Positions 7,043 to 13,759 of a DNA stretch of 15,398 nt are shown one piece after another. Numbering within the stretch: position 1 is the stretch's first letter; each line of letters opens with the position of its first letter. The notes below the pieces were generated by a model. It did not search any database, was not told where the DNA came from, and worked only from the letters and a program-made list of their open reading frames with translations. Origin of the DNA: UBA1046 sp964624395 (GTDB taxonomy: Bacteria; Bacillota; Clostridia; Saccharofermentanales; DTU023); contig CAZUWY010000042.1 of the NCBI GenBank assembly GCA_964624395.1, positions 1 to 15,398 of the forward strand, given 5' to 3'. A program made the position numbers and the translations under genes.

Positions 7043-7567
7043 ATGTCTAGTAAAGAATTAAAACGCCTAAAACGTGCCGACCTAATCGAGATTATCTATC
7101 AGCTGCAGCAAAACGAAAGCGAACTCGCTGATAAGATTGAGGAGCTCGAGAAACAGATCAAAGATCTGGAGACAAATGAGCCGCAAATGGTCAATATCGG
7201 CTCGATTGCAGAAGAGGCTATGAAAGTTCAGAATATTTTCCTGGCAGCTCAAAGAGCAGCGGATAAATACTTAGATGAAGCCAAGGCAATAAATGACAGC
7301 GCTGAACAGCGGGCACAGGCAATTGTGACCAAGGCACAAGAGAGGGCTGACATGCTCACCAGCACCACGGAAGCGAATTGCACCAAACTGATTGAAGATA
7401 CTGACAAAGAGGTCAGAAAGCAGTGGAGCAATTTTATGCAAGGTCTCGATATAATGCTGGGAGCCAAAACTGAGATCAAAAGTATTATCGATGATAAAAA
7501 TCTAATCATCGAAGATTCCTTAGCTAAGGTGTCTGATAACAAAGACGATCCTAACTCTGATTCATAA
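7043..7567 (+). CDS. Coiled-coil protein, DivIVA-like, pilus operon companion
   Basis: A 174-residue, strongly charged, soluble protein with no signal peptide. Residues about 3-15 (SKELKRLKRADLI) begin a short conserved-looking head. Residues 16-45 form a heptad-rich coiled coil (LQQNESELADKIEELEKQIK), and a long helix follows with IGSIAEEAMKVQNIFLAAQR (residues 52-71) and an Ala/Lys/Glu-rich stretch. I recognise this type as a recurring first gene of clostridial pilin/signal-peptidase clusters, where it resembles the helical part of DivIVA-like proteins; its function is unknown to me. Scaffolding of secretion or pilus assembly at a cell site is inference. ATG 7043 is chosen because GAGGGGA (7034-7040) lies just before it; a TTG at 7022 would place the SD inside the gene. 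It is followed after 34 bases by signal peptidase. Confidence 0.75.
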   Translation: MSSKELKRLKRADLIEIIYQLQQNESELADKIEELEKQIKDLETNEPQMVNIGSIAEEAMKVQNIFLAAQRAADKYLDEAKAINDSAEQRAQAIVTKAQERADMLTSTTEANCTKLIEDTDKEVRKQWSNFMQGLDIMLGAKTEIKSIIDDKNLIIEDSLAKVSDNKDDPNSDS

Positions 7568-7601
7568 TTTCAAGATTTAAAATGCAGCGAAAGCAACAAT
7601 A

Positions 7602-8207
7602 ATGACAAAGGACAAAGAAAAACTGATTAATATTCCCAGCATGGGAGAGATTGAGGCCGAGCGCAAGAGGATTAAGCGCAGGAGAGAATATCGTCAGGCT
7701 CTTGTCGGCACAATCAATGCGTTGATCATTGTAGCTGCGATAGCAGTTTTGATCTCGACTCTTTTTTTGTCTGTCTTGCAAATCTCCGGTTCAAGTATGG
7801 AACCAGCCTTGAAAGACGGCGATATCGTTGTCTTGAATAAGGCAGACAGCTTTGAGGTTGGAGATTTGTGCGGTTTTTACTATCAGAATAAATTATTGTT
7901 GAAAAGAGTGATCGGCCTTCCCGGTGATGTGATTGAAATGGACGAGGACGGTACGGTTTTTGTCAATGGTCTGGAACTCGATGAGCCCTATGTGTCTGAG
8001 AAGAGCCTGGGCGAATGCGATATTGAATTTCCCTATCAGGTTCCGGAAAGTCGTTTCTTTGTTCTAGGAGATCATCGTGCCACCTCGATTGACAGTAGAA
8101 GCACAGTGATAGGCAGTATTGAAAAAGAGCAAATCGTTGGACGGGTTTTGTTTAAAATCGGCGGTTTGGGCAGAGTTTCAGCCAATGTAAATGTGGTTAA
8201 TAAATAG
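7602..8207 (+). CDS. Signal peptidase I of the pilus operon
   Basis: A 201-residue type I signal peptidase (S26 family) that would cleave secretory signal peptides at the outer membrane face. It has a basic cytosolic head (residues 20-31), one membrane segment (about 36-60), then the catalytic Ser box SGSSMEP with Ser65, the Lys box LLLKRVIGLPGD with Lys101, and the late box LGDHRATSIDSR (155-166), where His158 replaces the more usual Asn. Both dyad residues are present, so it should be active, unlike the SipA-type proteins of streptococcal pilus islands, which I recall lack the standard catalytic residues. The start has only a weak SD (GCGAAAG) and may be helped by coupling to upstream translation. 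Its position before two secreted pilus proteins suggests it processes them, although the giant protein's N-terminus lacks an obvious AxA site. Confidence 0.92.
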   Translation: MTKDKEKLINIPSMGEIEAERKRIKRRREYRQALVGTINALIIVAAIAVLISTLFLSVLQISGSSMEPALKDGDIVVLNKADSFEVGDLCGFYYQNKLLLKRVIGLPGDVIEMDEDGTVFVNGLELDEPYVSEKSLGECDIEFPYQVPESRFFVLGDHRATSIDSRSTVIGSIEKEQIVGRVLFKIGGLGRVSANVNVVNK

Positions 8208-8236
8208 TCAGAAGACATTTATAAGAGAGAAGTATT

Positions 8237-11200
8237 ATGGACAAGTTATTCAATAGCACGCATAAGAGTCGCAAATTAATCGCAACACTACTGGCCTTAT
8301 CTTTTATTGTTTCAGCCGGAGTGTTCTGGGGCCTCAGACTGATCGGTATTACCCTCACCGATGATCTGGTCACTTATTGCGGCCAGGAGGCTCATGTTCA
8401 CACTGAGGACTGTCTCAGTGAGGCCGGTCATAAGCATTCAGTTGAAGCTGGCTGCTATGAGGAGCAGCTGGTCCTGATCTGCGACAAGGAAGAGGTTCCT
8501 CCCCATGTCCATTCAATCGAAGCTGGCTGTTATGAAGAGATTACCGAGCTTTCTTGCAGTAAGCTCGAGCATGAGCATTCAGAGGAATGCTATACGACTG
8601 AACTGATTTTAGAATGCGATGAAGATCATGAACATACAGAGGAATGTTATAGAGAAGAAAAAGTTCTTACCTGCGGTCTGGAAGAACATAAACATAATGA
8701 AGATTGCTATAAAAAAGAACTGCGTCTAACCTGCGATAAAGACGAAGAGGGACACAGTCACAGCGCTGAATGTTATGAAAAGCAGCTGGTTCTGATCTGT
8801 GACAAGGAAGAATCCGATGCTGAACCCCATTATATTTGTGGCAAGGAAGAACATATCCATACTGAAGAGTGTTTCTCTGATAAGACAGCAGATGTGGAAA
8901 CTGCTGCAGTCTGGGAGAAGACCTTTAGCTCGGTCAAGCTGACGGGCGACTGGGCGCAAGATCTTATAGCCATTGCCAAAACACAGCTTGGCTACCAGGA
9001 AAGTAAAGCTAACTTCATTCTTGCCGATGACGGCGAAACACGCATGGGCTATACCCGCTACGGACAATGGTACGGTGCTCCGCATTCCGACTGGTGTGCA
9101 ATGTTTGTCTCCTTTGCCCTCAATTATGCCCAGATCTCCAAGGAAGCTGTGCCGTACCAGGCAGGTTGCTTTGCCTGGTCCACCAAGCTTGGAGAAATGA
9201 AGCTTTATGAGGATGCCGCTTCCTATCTGCCTCAGCCTGGAGATATAGTCTTCTTTGATGTCAAAGGTACCGGCCGGCCGAGCCATGTCGGCATTGTCGA
9301 AGATCTAATCGACAAGTCTAGCAAGAAATCTATCCTGGAAATTATTGAAAAGGCAGCCGAAGCTGGAGAAGAGATAGACCTTGAAAAGGATTTTGAATTT
9401 GAGCTTCATACCATTGAAGGCAACACAGCCGATATGGTTGCCCAAAGAAAATACGATCTCGACGATGCCAAGATCCATGGCTATGCCAATCTGGACAAGG
9501 CCTTTGATCAATATGTGGAACTTCTGATCTCGCGTGGTGAAACCTTGCCAGAGATCAAGATCGAACCTGAATCTGAACTGAACGAAGAAAACATCGAGTT
9601 TGATGATCTTGACGAGCAGGCTGAAGATAGAGAAATCGTCTTGTCCTCTACAACTGAGAGCGGTGTAAAAGTATCTCTCAAGGGCCTTAGCTCATCTTTC
9701 CCCAATCGGGGTGAGGGACTGACGTTCACAGTTGAGGAGCTTAATAAAACTGATTATGAATATCTGCAAAATGATAGAACTGCGGATGCTCTGAAGGCTT
9801 TGGACCATGCCGTTAAAGGGCAAGATAAAACTGCCAGCAAAACTTATCTCTTTGACATTACTCTCTGGCAAGAGGATAAGGAGGTCCAGCTTACAGGTCC
9901 TGCAACTCTTGTTTTTGAGGGACTGAAAGAATTTGGAGCGGATGAAGGCATTCAAGCATTCCATATTAATGAAGAAGATAATCTGGCCGAAGATGTCTTA
10001 TCTGATCTCAATGAAGACGGCGGTCTGGAGATAGACACTGATCACTTCTCGCTTTATAGCATTGTCTTTACAGCTGATGCGCCCTCTTTACCTGAAAAGC
10101 TTAGCTTTACCGCGGAGCTTGAAGACGGTGTTGTTGTACAACTTAAAGGATTGCCGGCATCATTTCCTGCTGGCGGTAAGAATTTGAGCTTCACGGTTGA
10201 GGAAATCTTTGCAGCCGAGGATCTTGATCAAACCAATAAAACTGCGGAAGAGATGGAGCTAGATGAGAGCGCTGCCGCTAATGAGGAAAATCGTGCTGCG
10301 AAAGCTCTTAAGGCTTTGGCATCTGCTTTGGAGAACTTCGAAAAGCAAAGTGTTGAGGCCAGACTATTTGACATCAGCCTCTGGCTTGAAGGCGAAGAGG
10401 TCGAACTCGAAGGCCCGGTTTCACTATATTTTCTTGGCTTAGGAGATCCGGAAAAGACAAAGGATGCCAAAGTATTTTACATCGATGAGGATGAATACCT
10501 GACAGAGGATATGCCTTCAGTATTCCACGACAGTGGCAGTATTGTTGTTGATACAGATCACTTCTCACTTTATTCTGTCGTCTTGACCAAGGATAATGAA
10601 GCTGGTCCTGATGAAGAGAATATTTTGCTCACTGCCACCACTGCAGATGGTGTGGTGATTCAGGTCAGCGGCAAAGCATCAGCTTTCCCAAATAATGGAG
10701 AGGGCATTGAGCTTTCGGTTGATGAGCTGATTAAACCTGCAACGCTATCTGATGAGGACGACAAGATTGCTAATTCATTCCAGATCTTGGAATCAGCTTT
10801 AGAAGCTTTCTTAGGGCAAGCCAATCCCCAGCTGCGCCTGTTCGACATCAATCTCTGGCTTGATGGGCAAGAGATTGAGCTCCAATCAACAGTCAGCCTG
10901 ACCTTCTTTGGTCTCAGTGACCCGGAAACGACAGAAGCAGCTCAGGTCTTTTATGTCGACCAAGATAAAGATAAAGCAGTAGAGATGGATTCCGTCTTAA
11001 ATGAGGACGGCAGCATCATCCTTGCTACAGACCATTTTTCTGAATATGCTGTTTTGGCATCAGGCGGGGTAGAACCCATGAGTCTAAGTAGCGGCAATAT
11101 GGTTTTGAATATTGAAAAACATTGGCTTGGAGATGAAGAACCAAGGCTAGCGAGCGTAGATTTTGATCTGATGCTAAACGGGCAAAAAGTAGATACCGTA

Positions 11201-13702
11201 ACCTTGAACGCTGAGAACGATTGGAAACTTACTATTCCTAATGTTCAAGACGGTGAGTATTCCGTGGTTGAACATGCTATCAGCGGTTGGGATTTAGATA
11301 GCATTGATTCCGAGTACGTAGCGGCAGAAGCAAATGTCTGGACCGATGTTCCATCAGGAACTAATTCTTTGACAAACGGTCAGACTTACCGCTTCGTTTA
11401 TGACGGCAGGGCTCTGGCAATGAACAGCAGCGGCCAGCTGATTGCCCAGACTGTATCTCCTACTTCAACAGAACAGCGATGGAAATGGGATCAGTCAAAC
11501 TATCGACTGCAGAATTTGCGCTATAGCAGCCGCTATTTAAAACTTGCTCATCAAGTATGGAGTAGTTATGGCAGGCTTGCTTTTACTGTCAGTAATTATT
11601 TTACAAAAGTACTGTGGCTTCATATGGATACTACGGTGGGAGGTGTGGAATATCAGAGTTATGCAACAAAGTTTAAAGTTCAAATGCTGACAACCAAAGC
11701 TCCTGAACAAAATATCCTTGTGACCAATAAGAAAGCTGAAAATGGAGGCAATGGGGAGATTCCCGATCTCAACATTTCTTTTGAACATAAAAAGCAAATT
11801 GACTATTTGGGCAGCGGCAACGATTCTGATTCCTATACCAATCTCAAAGGAGATGATTTGTACAGAATATATCTCGATGCCAAGGCAAAAACTCACCCTG
11901 TTGATCTAGTTATAGTGGTGGATCGCTCAAATAGTATGACAGAATCTGCGGGCGGAAATAAAAGCCGCTATGAAGCAGTCAGAGATATGCTCGATGGTGT
12001 AAGTGGCCAGGACGGATTCATTAAGACATTTTTAGAAATAAATGAGGGAAATAATTTATCGATTGTCTGGTTTGGCGGAGTCTATCCCAATGAGTTTGGC
12101 AGTAATCCCATAAACAGCAGTTTCAAGGATTCAGGAGTAATTACAGGGTGGACGAAAAATAAGAACTTTAAGGTGCAAAGCAGCATAGAACCTTTGTACC
12201 ATGGAACAAATTATATGGCCGGACTCTGGGAAGCTGCGGATATGCTAAGATCCAATGCCACTGTCGCCAATAATGGCAATGTAAAAATGGTTGCCTTTTT
12301 GACGGATGGAAAACCAACTTACTATATGACTACTTCGTCATCATCTACAACCGCGACCTACGCGCAATACAGAAGCTGGAAGGCAAATGGAACTCCCAAT
12401 TTGTATAAAAGAGGGACTGGGCAAGCCGATAGTTATAGCGCCAGCAATCCACATTCAATTACTGCGTTTACAGATTTTAAAAATCAGAATCCGAACGTGG
12501 TATTTAGCTCGATAATGTTTGGCAATGATACTACAGATGTGCTTCAACACTATGTTGCCAATGGTGGTGAAATGGCTCAGACAAGTGTTGGGACTGACTT
12601 AATTGAAAGATTCAGACAAATTACACTTGACTTGATCAGCCCGTTCGGCGTTAAGATTACTGAAAATTTGAGCCAATACGTAGAATGGTATTCAGACCAA
12701 CCTGATCTCAAAGTTGTCTGCCAGCGCAATGGCGGTACCGGAACAGTACTCTGGAGTAGCCAGGGACCTGCTGCGCAAGGTACAATTGGTGGCCCTACAG
12801 CAGCTAACACAACTGCGGGTAATGTTTCTATCATCAGTAATGTTAAATTTACGCCATCTTCTGCTAATGATTCCACCGGCACGCTGGAGGTAATATTCAA
12901 CCCTACCTATAAAGTGGATCTTAGTTGCAAATATGTTGTTTCCTTTAATGTTGAGGTAACAGAAACGGCCTTTGAGGAGTATGTCAACAATCTCAATAAT
13001 CAAGATTCTACAGGTTATCTTGGGGTGGAAGGTGAAGCGGACACCGATTTTGGCAACAATAACACCAGCTCTGGAAAGCCGGGATTCCGCTCTAATAAGT
13101 CTGCCAAGGTGCAATATAGTTACGAGGTTGACGGGGCTACGCAAAACTATGAAGAGCCTTACAAACATCCTGTTGTTCAGGTCTGGGCACTTGATGTTCA
13201 GCTAAAAAAGATGGATATGGAAAATGGCGTTTTAAAAGACGCATCCTTTGACCTCTACAAAGTATCAGCAACAGCCACAGATGATATACCTGGCAGTAAT
13301 GGGGTAAAAGGCATAAAGCAAAATATTACAGACTTGACCACTGGCTCAGACGGCATGATCCACTTTGGTTTGCTGCCCAGAGGTGAATACTATCTGATTG
13401 AGACCTCTGTACCTGATGGTTTTGTAGGTTTAGCCGAGCCGGTTATCTTTGAATTAAAAAATAAACAGGTAACTATAACTCAAGATGGAGGAGGCTTGGC
13501 TCAGGTTAAGAAGTCAGGAACTACCTTCATACTCAAGATTAAAAACAAGCCCGGCTTTATCCTACCGGAAACCGGAGGATCAGGCACATTATTAATTCAT
13601 ACATTAGGTGGCCTGCTGATACTGTCAGCTCCACTTTTGTACGGATACATGAGATATAGGAGAAGGAAGAGAGACAGCATCTTAATCTCTTACCGGCTCT
13701 GA
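8237..13702 (+). CDS. Giant LPETG surface protein: His/Cys array, CHAP, VWA, CnaB
   Basis: An 1821-residue secreted protein, probably the pilus tip or a wall-anchored adhesin. In order: a signal or membrane segment (about 13-40); a His/Cys array (48-213); a CHAP amidase/endopeptidase domain (about 238-418) with Cys287 in DWCAMF and His350 in SHVGIV; an acidic linker (440-465); three related modules (about 469-612, 622-784, 796-941); a CnaB-like domain starting LNIEKHW (957-963) with Glu1012, interrupted by a trefoil-like segment (about 1040-1154); a VWA domain (about 1217-1465) with MIDAS residues D1229, S1231, S1233, T1324 and D1357; a long beta region; a SpaA-type domain (1648-1773) with candidate isopeptide residues Lys1658, Glu1722 and Asn1770; LPETG at 1776-1780; a membrane helix; and a basic tail. 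The start has an AGAGAG SD and lies 29 bases after the peptidase gene. VWA plus isopeptide domains fit tip adhesins such as RrgA; the CHAP and His/Cys parts are additions. Confidence 0.93.
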   Translation: MDKLFNSTHKSRKLIATLLALSFIVSAGVFWGLRLIGITLTDDLVTYCGQEAHVHTEDCLSEAGHKHSVEAGCYEEQLVLICDKEEVPPHVHSIEAGCYEEITELSCSKLEHEHSEECYTTELILECDEDHEHTEECYREEKVLTCGLEEHKHNEDCYKKELRLTCDKDEEGHSHSAECYEKQLVLICDKEESDAEPHYICGKEEHIHTEECFSDKTADVETAAVWEKTFSSVKLTGDWAQDLIAIAKTQLGYQESKANFILADDGETRMGYTRYGQWYGAPHSDWCAMFVSFALNYAQISKEAVPYQAGCFAWSTKLGEMKLYEDAASYLPQPGDIVFFDVKGTGRPSHVGIVEDLIDKSSKKSILEIIEKAAEAGEEIDLEKDFEFELHTIEGNTADMVAQRKYDLDDAKIHGYANLDKAFDQYVELLISRGETLPEIKIEPESELNEENIEFDDLDEQAEDREIVLSSTTESGVKVSLKGLSSSFPNRGEGLTFTVEELNKTDYEYLQNDRTADALKALDHAVKGQDKTASKTYLFDITLWQEDKEVQLTGPATLVFEGLKEFGADEGIQAFHINEEDNLAEDVLSDLNEDGGLEIDTDHFSLYSIVFTADAPSLPEKLSFTAELEDGVVVQLKGLPASFPAGGKNLSFTVEEIFAAEDLDQTNKTAEEMELDESAAANEENRAAKALKALASALENFEKQSVEARLFDISLWLEGEEVELEGPVSLYFLGLGDPEKTKDAKVFYIDEDEYLTEDMPSVFHDSGSIVVDTDHFSLYSVVLTKDNEAGPDEENILLTATTADGVVIQVSGKASAFPNNGEGIELSVDELIKPATLSDEDDKIANSFQILESALEAFLGQANPQLRLFDINLWLDGQEIELQSTVSLTFFGLSDPETTEAAQVFYVDQDKDKAVEMDSVLNEDGSIILATDHFSEYAVLASGGVEPMSLSSGNMVLNIEKHWLGDEEPRLASVDFDLMLNGQKVDTVTLNAENDWKLTIPNVQDGEYSVVEHAISGWDLDSIDSEYVAAEANVWTDVPSGTNSLTNGQTYRFVYDGRALAMNSSGQLIAQTVSPTSTEQRWKWDQSNYRLQNLRYSSRYLKLAHQVWSSYGRLAFTVSNYFTKVLWLHMDTTVGGVEYQSYATKFKVQMLTTKAPEQNILVTNKKAENGGNGEIPDLNISFEHKKQIDYLGSGNDSDSYTNLKGDDLYRIYLDAKAKTHPVDLVIVVDRSNSMTESAGGNKSRYEAVRDMLDGVSGQDGFIKTFLEINEGNNLSIVWFGGVYPNEFGSNPINSSFKDSGVITGWTKNKNFKVQSSIEPLYHGTNYMAGLWEAADMLRSNATVANNGNVKMVAFLTDGKPTYYMTTSSSSTTATYAQYRSWKANGTPNLYKRGTGQADSYSASNPHSITAFTDFKNQNPNVVFSSIMFGNDTTDVLQHYVANGGEMAQTSVGTDLIERFRQITLDLISPFGVKITENLSQYVEWYSDQPDLKVVCQRNGGTGTVLWSSQGPAAQGTIGGPTAANTTAGNVSIISNVKFTPSSANDSTGTLEVIFNPTYKVDLSCKYVVSFNVEVTETAFEEYVNNLNNQDSTGYLGVEGEADTDFGNNNTSSGKPGFRSNKSAKVQYSYEVDGATQNYEEPYKHPVVQVWALDVQLKKMDMENGVLKDASFDLYKVSATATDDIPGSNGVKGIKQNITDLTTGSDGMIHFGLLPRGEYYLIETSVPDGFVGLAEPVIFELKNKQVTITQDGGGLAQVKKSGTTFILKIKNKPGFILPETGGSGTLLIHTLGGLLILSAPLLYGYMRYRRRKRDSILISYRL
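8378..8875 (+). repeat. His/Cys-rich tandem array in the giant surface protein
   Basis: Residues 48-213 hold eight HxH pairs (HVH, HKH, HVH, HEH, HEH, HKH, HSH, HIH) and 16 cysteines. The unit is roughly H-x-H-(3-5)-C-Y-(7-8)-C, about 19-25 residues, for example HEHTEECYREEKVLTC. One degenerate unit (HYICGKEE) lacks its HxH. Two units repeat almost exactly at DNA level (about 8461-8493 and 8779-8811), showing internal duplication. Metal binding or disulfide rungs are both possible (inference). Confidence 0.85.
8948..9490 (+). other. CHAP cell-wall hydrolase domain (within giant protein)
   Basis: The family pattern is clear: AKTQLGYQES, then YTRYGQWYGAPHSDWCAMF (catalytic Cys287), PQPGDIVFFD, SHVGIVE (His350) and HTIEGNT (Glu394 or Asn396 as third residue). 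CHAP domains cleave peptidoglycan amide bonds. A 35-residue charged helical insert (about 356-390) separates the GIVE strand from HTIEGN, where the family usually has only a short turn. Confidence 0.85.
9641..11059 (+). repeat. Three diverged copies of an unnamed ~150-residue module
   Basis: Copies span about 9641-10072, 10100-10588 and 10622-11059. Each has a GVxVxLKG-like strand, an SFP/AFP turn, a VEE/VDE strand, an Ala/Leu-rich helix, an LFDIxLW strand, a GL(S/G)DPE-like turn and a DHFSxY strand. The distance from LFDI to DHFS is exactly 64 residues in all three (538/602, 710/774, 868/932). The middle copy carries about 16 extra acidic residues before its helix. I know no domain name. Confidence 0.8.
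11354..11698 (+). other. Trefoil/ricin-like segment inserted in a CnaB domain
   Basis: Residues about 1040-1154 contain NGQTYRFVYDGRALAMNSSG, then STEQRWKWD, YRLQNLRYSSRYLKLA. This is the order of strands and the Q/W-x-W and L-x-N signals of a ricin-type trefoil repeat. It lies between the catalytic-Glu strand of the CnaB domain (VVEHAISGW) and its likely last strand (ILVTNKK, Asn1164). Confidence 0.45.
11885..12631 (+). other. von Willebrand factor A domain with intact MIDAS
   Basis: PVDLVIVVDRSNSM opens the domain with DxSxS (D1229, S1231, S1233); HGTNYMAGL supplies Thr1324 and VAFLTDGKP supplies Asp1357. This is a complete metal-ion-dependent adhesion site, so ligand binding through a divalent cation is expected. 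A Ser/Thr-rich, low-complexity insert follows the last MIDAS strand (about 1362-1375). Confidence 0.88.
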
Positions 13703-13759
13703 TTATCTGGTGTTTCTGAAAATAAAAATAGAGAAAAGTTAAATAAGGAAGGAAAAATC

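Noticed and set aside
7582..7602. Six-codon ORF ending at the signal peptidase start (TAATG)
   Set aside because: It has no SD and is very short; it is most likely incidental, although coupling cannot be excluded.
8378..8875. CRISPR-like repetition
   Set aside because: The periodicity is of amino acids within one frame; repeats are contiguous, diverged and without unique spacers.
8726..9286. 186-codon minus-strand frame inside the giant surface gene
   Set aside because: It is antisense to the His/Cys array and CHAP domain, has no SD or family resemblance, and is explained by codon bias of the real gene.
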